Of a stretch of 64,000 nucleotides of DNA, positions 28,801 to 44,100 are shown piece after piece. The DNA is from Chaetoderma sp. LZ-2023a (lineage: Eukaryota; Mollusca; Caudofoveata; Chaetodermatida; Chaetodermatidae): positions 107,965,387 to 108,029,386 of the forward strand of contig CM067370.1 in NCBI GenBank assembly GCA_034401795.1, given 5' to 3'. The position numbers and the translations under genes were made by a program. The notes under the pieces were generated by a model that did not search any database, was not told the DNA's origin, and worked only from the letters and a program-made list of their open reading frames with translations. How positions within the stretch are numbered: position 1 is the first letter of the stretch; the number at the start of each line of letters is the position of its first letter.

Positions 28801-31800
28801 ACACCTAAAAATTATAGTGTTTTAGTTTTTGTAATTCATTTTTCAACTGGCTAAACGTCGGAAGTTCGCGGAAATAGCTTTTTACACGCATTGGTCACGT
28901 GAAGCATGGCGAGTAACGAGTCTGCACATCGGGTACTCGGTAATTATCAGAAGCTTTGGAATCGGCTATATTCAATGTCGTGTTATATGTATGTGTATAG
29001 GCCTGTTTTCGCGAATAACAGAATATACGACTCCAACAGAAATAAAAGAGTACAACACTCGCCCCGTTTAAATACTCACGGATTTTGTCTGGACTGTTTA
29101 TCAAAGCGCTCGACTGCCAAAATAAAATTTACCGTTTGCTGGTCGCACACATTAATAGCAAGAACAATCCAGATTGAAAAAAGTGCACCCCAATGTCTCA
29201 AACAGCGGGTTATAGTTAGCGAGTCGACCACACCCTTTGACCGATATTCCCGTGAATGATATTACGTCAATAAAAATAGTGACCTAATAAAATCATGAAA
29301 CTAAACAGTCGCAATAGCCATATTTTTCTTCTCTAAATCAGGAAGCCGATTTATTTATTTTACCTATATTTACCGTTGATTGGAGATGGAAGTGAAAAGG
29401 AAATGGAAAAAATTGTTCTAATTTCGTGGCATGCCTCAAGCTCAGATGACGGTATACCGTGGTACCGCAGTATTTTTTCATGGTACCGGTACCGTCATGT
29501 AAATATCAATACCGCCCAGCTCTACCGCCAAACCATTTGGCCAATCAAGTTCACTTGAACAAACTTGGTGCAGCTCTTGCCCTACATGATATTTCATGCG
29601 TTTTGAATTGATCCCCCAAGCGGATTTGGAGATTTTTTTTAGACATTTCTGAAAATCGACCAAAATCCAAGATGGCGCGAGAATACATTTAAAATTTCAC
29701 ATTGCTTTAGTATGGGGGATTTTGGCGGGTAAATGATCCAAGATGGCCGCTAAACCGTTTATCCGAGTCTCGAAAATGTCAAATTTGAAATCAGAATAGG
29801 CAAAACCATATATAAAACCAATTTCGGCCTCCAAATCCATCAAATAAAATCCAATATGACAGCCAAACATGCTATATATTCATAGGCCGACAACGCCCAC
29901 TTTTTTGACGGATCAACTTCTCTTGAACAAACTTTAATGGCCCTTAGTCCCTAATCATATATCACAAATTTCGGCCTGATCGCTTCAGCGGTTCTGGGGA
30001 AGTTGTTTTTGCAAAAACGAGGTCATCCAAGATGGCTGAACCATTTGGTCAATCAAGTTCCCGTGAACAAACTTGGGTCAGCTCTTGCCCTAGATCATAT
30101 TTTATGAGGTTTGAATTGATCCCTCAAATGGGTTTGGAGATTTTTAGACATTTCAAAAAATCGGCTGAAATCCGAGATGGCCACTGGCCAACCAAATTGG
30201 CCAATCGGCTTCGTTTGAACAAAATGGAATCTCTATGACCTAAGGATGCTTCCTGCCACATATAATTGAAATCGGCCCAGTAGTTCTCGAGAAGACATTT
30301 TAAAATTCCTATTGCTTTAGAGCTTTTGGCGGAAAATGATCCACGATGCCCGCCAAAGCATTTATCCGACAGTTTCGAAAATTGCAAATTTGAGATCAGA
30401 ATACCCCAAAAAACTATATAAGACTAATTTTGGCCTCAAAATACATCAAATAAAAAAGTCCAATATGGCCGCACCACATGCTATATTTTGATTGGCCCTT
30501 CAGCGGTTCTGGAGAAGTCATTTTCGCTAGAACTAGGTCAACCAAGATGCCCGCCGACCCATTTGACCAATCAAGTTCCCTTGAACAAACTTGGTTGAGC
30601 TCTTACCCTAGATCTTATTTCATGAGGTTTCCTTCAATCCCTCATGCGGTTTCGGAGATTTTTAGATGTTTTAAAAAATCAACCAAAATCCAAGATGGCC
30701 ACTGGCCAAATTGGCCAATCGGCTTCGTTTGAACAAACGTGGATCCCTATGCCCTAAGGATGCTTCCTGCCAAATATAATTGAAATCGGCCTAGCGGTGC
30801 TTGAGAAGTCGTTTAAAGGAAAAGCTGACGGATGAATGGACACACAACGGACAGTCGTCTAGACATAAGGTCACTTGGCCTTTCAGGCCAGGAAAGCTAA
30901 TAATATGGACATTCGATACCTCCAATGATGTGAGGTTTTTCCCATTCAAATGAGTTGAATCTAAAGGTTGACTGCACACAAGATGTCCACTCCTGACAGG
31001 CTGGATTGTAGTTTATATTCTAAACCCATATTATATTGGGCTTCAAATTTAACTCAAAATTAAATAAGAACTTTGCCGGTCTCTTACAAATTCATCCACA
31101 GAATTTGAGATCAATCTTGTCCGCACAAGTAAACCAATTGTCATATTTTATTTCTAACAAGAGAAAGTCAGCTGGAGGCTTAAATTACAGACCACCCCTA
31201 CAACCCTCAACACCACACACCCCCACATCACCACCAACCACCCACGCCCCCCACTCAGTGACAAGATTTTTGGGATGTACAGAGACATATTTTGCTACCC
31301 CAACCACATTAGGCACATTTTTGGGTGGTGTACAATCATACTGCCAAGTTTCATCCAATTCTCTCTGTAACTGTAGGAGTTGCAGCGACAAGATTTTTGG
31401 GATGAACAGACAGATGACGTACAGCCCCCTGATTCAGTCATACATGCACGATGACATTTTTTTAACACTGGGCACATCTTTGGGTTCTGTACAATCATCC
31501 TACCAAGTTTCATCCAATTCTCTCTGTAACTGTAGGAGTTGCAGCGACAAGATTTTCGGGATGCATGGATCTTAATACCGCCGCTATGCATAGCGGGAGA
31601 GTATAATTAGACGCAAAGGAATTTAGACATGGACAATCAAATCAGAGGATGTATGTGTATGCATGTGTGCGTACATCTTAAAATGCTGAGAATACATATA
31701 TTTTAAATAGCTATAATAAGTGAATTAGTGATAGACACCTAACAATACACACTTTCTTACTTTGAGAATTGAATTAATAATGGGTCCAACAAAAGGGACA

Positions 31801-34800
31801 AAATTACTGCCGAATGTGGTCGGCAGGTAGATATACATCATGAGGTATCCATCCCGGACATGTGTGGCAATATCATTGCGCTCAGCTGTCTGTATAATGT
31901 CTGGCATCAGCTTATGTAGTTTCTCAAGACCCATACCACCAATAACTTCACTCAAACCTAATAAACATTACAAAAGTACTTAAACCGTTTAACCTTCAAA
32001 TTTGTTCAAGAAAATTTACAAAATGTTCATTTGCAGACAAAGAGGTTAGTTTTGAAAATTGACCACTGGAATGACAGGCTCAGTTCGCGAGCCAGTCATT
32101 AGTGATAAATTTTCAAAAATAGTCTTCTCTTGGTCTGCAAATGGACATTTTCAGACTACTCTAAGAAGCCGCTTTTGGCCAGCTTAAATGCTAAATTAAA
32201 AAAAAAAAATTTAATTCAAAATCTAATGGGACAATTAAATATCAATATGGACCCATTAATTCAAAGCAGAACACTATACATGTATGGATATCAACAGCTA
32301 ACAGCAGAAATGTTTTCAAAATGAAAATCAACCAGTACTCAAAATGAGCTTCATAATTATGAATGACTACAATAGTCATCTAAATGCTCAGCAGTCCCAC
32401 CTCCCCAAGCCTCCACCAAATCTTATTGCCTGCATTAATAATAATTTAAAATACAAAAGCTAAACCTCAATATATCTACCTTGAGCAGCTCCAGATCGAT
32501 CCACGGCGCTGGCCTCTGACGTTAACGTCATCATCAGCCAGGGCACTAAGTCTTCAAAGCCAGCTTCACCCATTCCTTTAACAATGGCACCCAATGCTCG
32601 AGCAGACACAGTACGCACTTCCGGTACAGGGTCCATGAGAGACTGCTTCAGGCCCGGGATGACAGTAGGTAAGTATGGAGACAAATCCTGTAAAATATGT
32701 TCAGAAAGTTATATAGAAGACACAAACTTCCAACAGTGATCTTTTTGTGTTGCTTTGAAGCATTTTCTCTTAGTTAACCGAGAGGAATATCTAATGGTCA
32801 AGCAGGCCAGTAATTATTTCTGCAGTGGTCCCGAGAAACATTCATTTTCAAGACTTTTTCTGAAAATTTGCCACTGGAATGGTCGTCTCGATAATCGATC
32901 CATTAATTCCAGTGATAAATTTTCAAAAATGTCTTCTATCTGCTTGAAAATGGAGATTTCTTAAGGAAAAATTTTAATTTTCTTGACCAATCTTAACCAT
33001 TAGACAATTAATAAGTGTTACAATTCTTTCATATACCTTTTGATCAGTTAGTGAGTACATGTTCCCGATGATCTGAGCCGCCATCTTGCGGGTTTCTGTT
33101 GATCTGTCCTGGCATGCTCTCTGTACCACGGGCATAATAAGAGCAAGAGACGGCGCATCGATGAAGTGTATAAACTGTGTCTCAAGCAGAGTCTGTAGAC
33201 ATGTTGTTGTGCAGCGGGAGGGTTCCTGTAGGGCTTCTAACAACACTGGCACAATGGCTGTATCCAAATAAATGATATTTGCTTATATTTTAAACAAATA
33301 AAACAGATTTCACACATCCCAACCAACCACATCTAGAAATTTTAGATTATGACAATAACAAAGTTTTGTTTGGTAAAATTTGAGGCAAATAAGTTCGTAG
33401 CATTTAGACTAAGGGTTATCATTTTGTCTCCAAAGTTCTCTATACTTCATATAATAACTGATACGGATTAGCCCTTTAACCATTGAAATTTCAGTGTCTC
33501 ATTTTCTGGACCGCTATATGGGACAGCTGTTGAATTATTTTGAAACAAAATTTGAGCAGCACATGTTGATGCCTCAGCTCCCAGTTCAATTAGTTTCAAA
33601 ATATTCGAGAGAATATTCCTTATATTATAAAGAAGTTGTCATTTTTGGTCTGTAAGAGTTAAAGGGCTAGGACATGTTGATAAAAGCGACTTCACATAGG
33701 ATAACATAGAACAGGTAACATTAACACCTGGGTTAAGTAGCAATATCAGTCAATTATGTACAGTACAAACTCAGAAATAGCTTTAAATGTTTGCAAAACA
33801 AAGTAAAATGTACTGTTAAATATTTTGAACATTATAACTGGATTGGAAGAAATTGGTGCCTTACTTCCAATCCAATTCGGTTCAAACATCGTGTTCAAAA
33901 TTGTACTAATTAACATGTTTCTATTTTCGTTTTAGAAACATGTTAACTTATTTAAGAGCTCTGTACTGGACAGCTGCTTATGGACATACAATTTACAAAC
34001 ATGAATATATTCAATGTTATAAACCGACCTTGAATTTCTGGATTTCTAATAACTGAACCAATCTGTTTAAGAGCCTGAGCACCAGCATTCTGCACGCGAT
34101 GATGTGAATCTGTGATAACTTCACTTAGTTTAGGAACAATGCTCGGAAGGCAGGCGGAAAGCTGCTTAGGTGCACAGAAAGCCATAGCACCAAGAAGCTC
34201 CACAGATCCTGCATGAAACATATACATGTAGCAATAATTCATCCACAATAGTGCAAGTGCACACATGCAAAAAAGTTTTCTGATTTTACTCTTCTTTATT
34301 CTTAGTTCCATTTTGGCTTTAAAAAGCCATCAAATATTAACAGCTTGATTTTGATTGGTCGAGGACACCCATCTTTTTTCATGTATCAACTTAGCCTTGA
34401 CCAAGCTTGACTTACCCTTAGTCCCCCTAAAACTCAAATTTTGGTGCAGAAGAGAAAGCATTTTTGTTATAATTAAGCTATCCAACATGGCAACCAGGCA
34501 AATCAACTAATCACGAGCTCCAGAACAAAGCGGGTTGAGAGCCCAGAAGTTTCCTTAGCTTCACATCAATCGGTTACACCATTCATGTTTTAAGATGTTT
34601 CTAAAAATAGTGTAAAATCTAAGATGGCCACCAAACAAATTGACCAAAATTTTAGCACCCACCAAAATCTATATATTGCCATTTTCAGTCAGACTTCATA
34701 AACTAACAAAAGCTCAATACTGATTGGTTAATGGCGCCTATTGAATTAGATGAAGTTTCTTGAGTTTTAAATAAATCAGCTAAGTGGTTGAGGAGCTTTC

Positions 34801-35160
34801 TAAAGGTGGTAAAAAGTAGGGAAAATTCAAGGTTAATGCAAAGATATAACAATGAGCCTCGTTTGCACACTCTTGGACCGCTATGCATTGAAATCAAACC
34901 ACTAGTTTTTGAGAGGTTGCTTAACCTTTTAACACTAATATCAGCCAAAAACGGCTTCTGCAGTGGTCTTAAGAAATGTCCATTTGCAGACCAAGAGAAG
35001 ACTATTTTTGAAAATTTACCACTGGAATGACGATAACCGAGTCAGTCATTCCACTGGTAAATTTTCAAAAACAGTCTTCTCTTAGTCTGCAAATGGACAT
35101 TTTCTATGAGAAAATTGAATTTTTTTAAAACAAGTTAAAGGGTTAAAGGAAAAGGATGAT

Positions 35161-35192
<32 letters not shown>

Positions 35193-38100
35193 TATATATT
35201 CAACTCAGTGGTATGTACAGCAGAGAGAAAATTATGCTAACCAGTGTCACTAAGTGGTTGCAAATCAGGCAAAATGCCTGTTGCACCCATTAGTCACAGA
35301 AAGGATTTTAGGTTTTTTATTATTCCAATTCATTTCTGGTGTTTTACCAATGACAGTGGTTTTATTGTTATATGATGTTAACAATCAACAGCATCTGATA
35401 GTCTTTGTTTGTTTTCCTTTTATCAAACACAAACAATTTGTACATTGAGACTTCTATCTTCATGACAGAGTTATAATACATGATTATGATTTTGCCCCGC
35501 CCCTATCTAGCTAAGCTCCACCCAAAACCTTGCTCGTGTAGGGATCGATCAATTTCCAGAAAACTATACAGGCAAGCTGTTGAATATTTTGAAACTAATT
35601 TGACTGGGTGCTGTTGCTGCAACAACGGGCAGGCAAATTGGTTTCAAAATATTTAATAGCATGTTTATTAAATGGTAAAGACCTACAATTCGCACAACAA
35701 TGAATATTCTGTCACCAATTATGCGTTTGTGACGTATAGTGAGTTTTCTGTACACCAGAATGCAGTGAAAAGATGTTAATAAGTTATGCACACTGCCACA
35801 AACATTTGAGCACTAGACACACCTGTCTTTGTACGCCAGGACTCCTCCTCTAGAGCTTTTAGAAGCGATGGTAAGACCAGCTTAACACCATGGGCACTCA
35901 ATTTGCTCATTACTGCTCTCGCTGTATCATCAGCTGCCTGAAAACAGAGAGTAATCAAAACACCCAATGGAACGAATAAACTCAAACTTGATGTCAATCA
36001 AACACACATGCTACAGATGAACTGCCATGCTAAAAGAAGCAACCATATAGTGGTATCCAAAAAAATATTCTGTTTCTGTACCTCTATTACGAGTTCAGGC
36101 ATAGATTCATTAGGCCTTTAATGGTCAAATTTTAAAAAAAGATTAAAATATTTACTTAATGAATGTCAATTTGGAGACCAAGAGACTATTTTTGAAAATT
36201 CACCACTGGAATGATTGCCTTGGTTACCTAGCCAATCATTTCATTGGTAAATTTTTAAACAAGAATTCCGCGGGATTAAATGTCTCGCCTGTCTCATGTT
36301 TGTCACAGTGGCAGTGACCTTGTGACCTCCCTGTTATCATGCTGCTTCCTAACATTATAGCTAACCATGTATCCAAGCTTAGTTCCAATACGATTAACCA
36401 AACCTGAAATATAAATGATTTGCGGAATGGAAAAACTTAAGGTTGAAAAACAAGAGGTCAAATAGAAATATTAGAATAGCCTTGACATTTGACCTGATGA
36501 TCTCCATGTCACCATCCTGTATCCTCTTGGCATAAGCAACCATGTACCAAAGTTGTGCTCCATTAGGGTTAAGCAGTCCCGAAATATAACCAGATAAGAT
36601 AAGCCTAAAAAATTAACTTTGAAGAATAACAAAGTTTTGTAGAGGGCAGAATGACCTTGACCTTCGACGTTATGACTTCAGTATCAACATGCTGCTTTCT
36701 AACATTATAGGTAACAATGTATCCAAGCTTAGTTCCAATAGAATTAACCAATCCTGACAGATAAGCTAAGAAGTTTTGTTAAATGCAAAAACCTAACATT
36801 GAATTTTGTATCAAGGTCACACTGACCTTGACCTTTAACAGTGTGACCTCATTATCATCATGCTGGTTCCTAATAGTATAGGCAACCATATAGCCAAGTT
36901 TAGTTGCAATAGGCTTAACCAAGCCTGAAATATGAGCTGAAGTTTAGCTAAACGCAAAAACTTAATGTATAACAAGAGCTCCGCAAACAGCGCATAATAC
37001 TCCCACCATGATGACAAACAAATGAATGAGAGTTATCAGAAAATATTGTTGCTTTCGATAGCTTTCTTCCTCAGACCTAGTCCAACCACTCTATGAAGTT
37101 TCAAAGAGATCCGCTACACGGTAACCGAGTTATCATCCAGAAACCAATTTTCAAGATGATTACCGGTGGTTGGCAGCCATCTTGGATTTCGCATCATTGT
37201 TAATTTCGATAGGTTTCTTCCCCAGACATAGTTCAAACACTCTATGAAGTTTCAAAGTGATCCGATAAACAGTAATAGAGTTATCATCTGGAAACCAATT
37301 TTCAAGATGGCCGCCTGTGGCTGGCGGCCATCTTGGATTTCGAATCATCATCGACTTCGATAGGTTTCTTCCCCAGACCTAGCCCAACCACTATATTTAG
37401 TTTTAAAGCGATCCGATAAATGGTAACGGAGTTATCATCCAGAAACCAATTTTCAAGATGGGTACTGGTGCCTGGCGGCTATCTTGGATTTCGGATCATC
37501 GTCAATTTTGATAGCTTTCTTCCCCAGTCCAAGCCCAACCACTTCATAAAGTTTCAAAACGATCCGATAAAGGGTAACGGAGATATCATCCGGAAACCAA
37601 TTTTCAAGATGGCTGCCGGTGACCGGCGGCCATCTTGGATTTCGGATCATCATCATTTTCGATAGGTTTCTTCCCAAGACCTAGTCCAACCACCCTATGA
37701 AGTTTCGTAAACTTAACGTAAAATATTAACAAAGATTATACCGTGACCTTTGACACCCCCTAACCTTGACCTCATGATGTCTGCATCAGCATGCTGCTTC
37801 CATTAAACGTAAATCACCATGTACCCAAGTTTGGTTCCAATTGGATAAGGCATTGTTCAGATATAAGGCAACAACTTTTGTTTAACGCAAAAACTTAACA
37901 TAAAATATTAACAAAGATTATACCGTGAACTTTGACACCATAAACTTGACCTGGCGATGCCTGCATCAGCGTGCTGCTTCCTTTCGATGTATATCTCCAT
38001 GTACCCAAGTTTTGTTCCAATTGGATCAGGCATTATTGAGATATAAGACAATAACTTTTGTCTAACGCAAAAACTTAATGTAAAAAATTAACAAAGATTA

Positions 38101-41100
38101 TACCGTGACCTTTGACCCCATAATCTTGAACATATGATGCCTGCATCAACGTGCTGCTTCCTTTCGATGTATATCTCCATGTATCCAAGTTTGGTTCCAA
38201 TTGGATCAGGCATTGCTGAGATATAAGACAATAACTTTTGTTTAACGCAAAAACTTAACGTAAAATATTAACAAAGATTATACTGTGACCTTTGACCCCA
38301 TAACCTTGACGTCATGACACCTTTATCGGTGGGCTGCTTCCAATCAATGTATCTCACCATGTACCTAAATTTGGTTCCAATTGGATTAGGCATTGCTGAG
38401 ACATAAGGCAATAACTTTTGTTCAATGCAAAAACTTAACGTAAAATATTAACAAAGATTATACTTTGACCTTTGACCCCCATAACCTTGACCCCATGATG
38501 ACTGCATCAGCATGCTGCTTCCTTTTGATGTATATCACCATGTACCCAAGTTTGGTTCCAATTGGATCAGGCATTACTGAGATATAAGGCAATAACTTTT
38601 GTTTAATGCAAAAAATTAACGTAAAATATTAACAAAGATTATACTGTAACCTTTGACCCCTGTAACCTTGACCTCATGGCCTTTTTATCGGCGGGCTGCT
38701 TCCTTGTGATGTATATTACCACGAACCCAAGTTTGGTTCCAATTGGATCAGGCATTGCTGAGATATAAACTTAACTTAAAATTTTACGCCGCCGCCGCTG
38801 TCGGAAAAGTGATACCTGTCTCGATCCTGCTTCGCAGGCGAGACAAAAATGTCTTCTCTTGGCCTGCAAATGGACATTCCTCAAGACCACTGCAGGGGTC
38901 AGTTTTGGCTGGCTTGAACATTAAAGGGTTAAACAAGACCCATGTGAAACTCAGTACAGAGAGTAATCAGTTATCCAGAAGGTGGATTAGATGTGCATTT
39001 GACAGGTAAGCACTACACAATGCAGTGATATGCATGACCGTCGCCTGTGTATTACTTAGCTGTCAAGTTCTCGCACCAGCACCTACCGTCTGACTGCGAG
39101 TACTATGTACTGAGCGAATCCTTTTATAACGCGTCAGGAATGTTAGATACATCTTGTTAAAAATATCAATATCTGGACATATAATTTTTCAAATATACTC
39201 TTCTCTTGGTCTACAAATGGATATTTTCTCAAGACCACTGCAGAAGTCGTTTTCGCCGGCTTGAGTGTTAACAGGTTAAATGTGATAACTCTGAAGATTT
39301 ATAAATCATCAGTGATGGAGAGAACATCCTTCTGAAAACTGTTCACAGATATGTTTGACTTCTTAACAATTTAACATTCAAGTCGCCCAAAGACGGCTTC
39401 CGCAGTGGTTGCGAGGAATGCCCATTTGCAGGCCAAGAGAAGACTATTTTTAAAAGTTTACCAGTGGAATGACTGGCTCGATAACCTGAGCCAGTCATTC
39501 CAGTAGTAAATTTTTAACAATAAAATTCACTTGACCTGCAAATGAACATTTTCTTTTGCTGAAGACACAAACTGGCTTCAGAAGGTTTGTTTCCAAAATG
39601 TAAACCAGCCTTTCCTAGTGGCTGCTTAACCCTTTAGTCGACAAATCCCAGACTGCCCTGTAGGTGGGGCTTAGAATACACCTTCCGTATCCTCTGCGTG
39701 TCGTAAGAGGCGACTAAAGGAGGTACGGGTGAGGTAACCTTGACAGAAACCTCGAGTGCTGAAGACGGAGGTTCCAGGCCGCACGGCGCACTCTAATAAA
39801 CCATGGATCCACGCACTTAACGCTTATGATCATGTCGATAGTCACTTACAGGACTGGTGGTATGATCAGCGAACGAAAAGAAGAAAGAAATCCCAGAGGA
39901 AAAGCATAATCTTAACGATATAAAACGTATTCTGTTTAATATTTTGAAATTAATTTGACTGGAAGCCATTGCTGCCTTAGGCAGCAACGGCCTCCAGTAA
40001 AATTAATTTCAAACAATAATCAACAATTTCCTGTATGGTTGCCTAGAAAATGAGATATGGGGAATGTATCAGTGAAATGGTAAAAATTGGATCACTAATT
40101 AAATGGGATAAAAAACCCATCATATCTGGAAAATGTTTTCAGAAATACATTTTCCGTCACCCATAGATAGATATATTGTGATGAGGAATTATCTCCCTTG
40201 GCGTGTGGGTAAAGGGTTAAGCTATTATACTGACATCTCTGACGTGTGCGCTGTTGTCCCCGAAGCAGAGTAACAGGTGAGGCAACACATGGACCACATA
40301 TGGCTCAAACAGCTTACCAAGCATAGAACATAACATCTCAAACGCAAACAGGGCACCTGAAAGAAAGCAATTAAAGCATGAACTGTAAGTATTGCTTTGC
40401 AATACATGTCCCCTACCTGGTGATATAAGTCTTTAGAGATTGACCGTCAAAAAATCCATTACAAATTGACAGAAGCAGCTGAACCGCAAACTTGATCTGT
40501 AACTTCTCATAACAGAGCAATAAACCAAGTTTCAGTTATATATGGTGAAGGAGAAGGAAAATCTTGAAAGCTGATATGTCTGCATTTCATAAGTCAAAAG
40601 GGGACATAACTCCATAAAAAAAATGACGCAAAAGCCTGAAACTCGAACTTGGTCTGTAACTTCTGATAACAAAGCAATGTAGCAATTCTCAGTATAATAT
40701 CTTGAAAGACTGCAAAAGAAGTGTGGAAAACTAATTTCATACGTCGAAAGGGGGCATAATTCCACGAAAAATTGACAAAAATGTCTGCAACTCGAACTTG
40801 CTCTGTAACTCCTTATACTAAAGCGATGCACCGATTTTCGCTTAAAGGGATATTCCACTGGGGGATTTTATGCATCTGACATAAAGTACTAATTTTCCGC
40901 ATTAATTTGAGACCAAGAGCACAATTTTATGCCAACAAATAAAAAAGATATCCTCAATTTAAATTGCTAAAGTAACCAGTAGATAGAGGCGCCATTTTGG
41001 ACAAGCAGCTGACGTCACCGACACACCTACTCTCTTTGCCCGATCGAGGATTGCAGTAACCAGGGGAGGTAAATCTTGCATCTTGTGGATAATTAGCGTA

Positions 41101-44100
41101 CTGCCTAAACAACTGACACTGCCACAGTGTTTGGAGGAAATTGAAGTGCAATCAGTGTCCCAATGATCGCGCCAGTCATTGTAGTGCTAAATTGTCAAAA
41201 ATTGTTTTCTTATGGGCAATTTCTATTTTTTTAAAACATTGAAGGGTTATGCCAGGAGCGTGTTTGCAATCAACCAGCTACAACAAATTCTTGAAAAATA
41301 TGTTAGTTGAATAAATGTTGAATGTAATTTCTCTGAAAGCTGTTGCTATTGCAACTTCTGCTTCCAATCAAATTCCAGTTTCAAAATATTCAACAGGCAG
41401 TAAATATGGGTCAACATTTAAACATTTGGGATCAATTAGTTAACTCTTTCAAGGACAGAAAAGCAGAAAGCTTAAAATTTACCCTGCATATGCCTATTGT
41501 GTGAAACTAATTAGTTTGGAAGCTACTGCAACATAATTCCAGGAAAATTTAATTCAGAATATTCAACACTGCATAGTTATTTTTAAATTGGGAGTAAACG
41601 CTGTAAATGATTAATAACGCTGGATTTCAATAGAGTGAAAGCACTAAATTACTAATTATGTCTAGCTTACACATGTCATTATTTACTAGCTGTCAGCTAC
41701 CATCGTCTACGAAGTAAGCCGCTAAGCGGTTGCCTATAATTGACCGACTGGGCGACATCATTTCATTTTGGTTTGCAAATCCTGTTTTACAATTGATGCA
41801 AGCAAATACGACGTTAATTGTCGAGTCTGATTCTGTTATATTAAAATTAAGTACCGCGCCTTTTGTTTTGAAATGCATGAAACATTATTTTAAAATTATA
41901 CAGACTATATGTTCTAAACTTGTGTCTTCCAAATTTAAATGTGGAAGATATCCATCCAGTGCCGATGTTATGAAGCCATCTTTCAGTTATCCCCTTTTCA
42001 TGCGGCTGCTTCTGTGGATCCGGTATCTGAAAATGTGAATTGCCGTACCCTTTCCATGATCGTTTCTATTACTGCAAGCCCATGCTTGACATGCGGATAT
42101 GATGCGATTTAACCATTTCATGCCAGCACTGGCCTCTGCAATCGTCAAATTGAGGACGCAGGTCAAAAGAAGGCTATTTTGAGAATTTACAACTAAAACG
42201 ACTGTCTCAGTAACCGAACTACCGATTCCAGTGGCCAATTTTCACAAATAGTCTTCGCTTGGCCTGCAAATGGGCATTCAATAAGGAAATATTCTGATTT
42301 TCCTGACAGAATTTGGTTATTAAAGGGTTAATTAATATTTGGCCTTCATAATGCGAAGTAAACAGGTAAATCTAAAAGCGCTGGCGATATTTTGCTGGTG
42401 TGTCGTTGACGTCATAATCTCGCGGTTTCTCGCTCTCGTTGCGAGAAAATGGATGCGCCCAGGAGTCACGTTTTCGAGCGTTTTGGGCATATTCATTTTA
42501 TTATTTCTCGGCAATGGAAGTGTATTTCATATTTTTTTGCGGCAAGTATTTCGGATTATAGTATATTTTTAGTTGACCTATTCCCGATTTTCACTGGAAT
42601 TTCCCTTTAAATATTTTGGAGTGCAAAAAAAAGTGCGGAAAGCTGATATTTTTCTTTCTTAAGTCGAAAGGGGGCATAACTCCATCAAAAATTGACGCAT
42701 ACGCCTGAAACTCGCACTTGGTCTGTAACTTCTCATAACAAAGGAATATACCAATTGCGACAGACGGAGTGCAAACCTATAGTCCCCACCACCCTCCCAC
42801 CGCCCCCACCCCCGGGTTTTACCGGTAGGGGACTAATAAGCAATTGGCTAGACCAGACATACACCTTTCTTAAAGATTCCTTTTATTTCTTCACAAGTAT
42901 AATTGTGTGAGTTCAAATTTAAATGCTGCTTTTAGACAACACTTTTTCAACAACATTCTTTTCAGATTAACAGTTTTCATTTTACCAGATATTACAGAAT
43001 TGGGTGTCCTGGAGGTGGTGGGACAAATATAACGCATGAAAATCATCTAATGACACGCGCTTCAGTATTAAAGCTGTCATGACGTCACAAAATAAAAGAT
43101 ATTAATTTTAAATATCGAGGTATAGCCAGAAATCCCATCTGGTAAGGTGCTAACATATAGTTTGTGCTACATCATTGTTGCCATTGCATTGTCTGCTTTA
43201 CCCCAACTCAGAACGTGACATAGTCTATTCAAATGGATTACAGCAAGAAGGTCGATATTGATATATTTCGGCTAGAAAATAGAACATGAATTGTTTGTAA
43301 CCTGTCAGTCATAGGGTTGAGGCTATGCATAAACATTTGTTTATTATTCTCGTCTTCAGAAGACGAATAGATGTTGATTTTATGTGTCCAATTGAAGATA
43401 AATTTTGAAGTCGATGATGTTTATACGAACACAAAAGTAGAGCTGTTCGGAGCTCACAAAAACATAATCAAATTAACTTTTGTGCATTTGTCATGTCTAA
43501 ATATTAGTGCACCATTAATGTTGTTGAGTAAGGATAATCCAATGATTCAGAGCAACCGCAGCAGATTCTGGTGAGCCAGAAATAGCACCGGTCTGTTGAA
43601 AAAAAATCGTGATTTTCACAATAAATCCTGATAAATATTCCATATCGAATGATGAAACAATAAATGTGGTTATTTTAAAATTAAATCCTGGCACAACTAG
43701 GCTCAAATCCGCAAAAATAGATGTTTATGAATGTCCACAGATATTCAACTACAATATATTTTCGCAACTTTACAGGATCGAGGGTGTGTTACAAAACAGC
43801 CAATCAGAGAGCCGCATTAGGTAGTAATTACAATATGATAACATCCAAGATGGATGCCTCAAATTGTGCAAAAGAAAAGAGAATTCCATCAACTTTCCTT
43901 GGGCAATTCTCGTTACGTCCCTCAGTAAATCTTCCACAATTATTGAATTAGGTTTCTAAGAAGTGTTGTAATGAAGCAGGCCATAATATTTTTTAGAAAT
44001 CTAAGGGATTTAATAAAGATTAGTATGGATTTAATAGCGACTGATTTTGTGCGTTGATAGCTATATGAAGGTAAAAGTTTTTTAACTATCACGATTTTCG

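Noticed and set aside
31036-31591. ORFs of 179 and 98 codons on opposite strands
   Set aside because: They coincide with a short tandem repeat and have repetitive, low-information translations.
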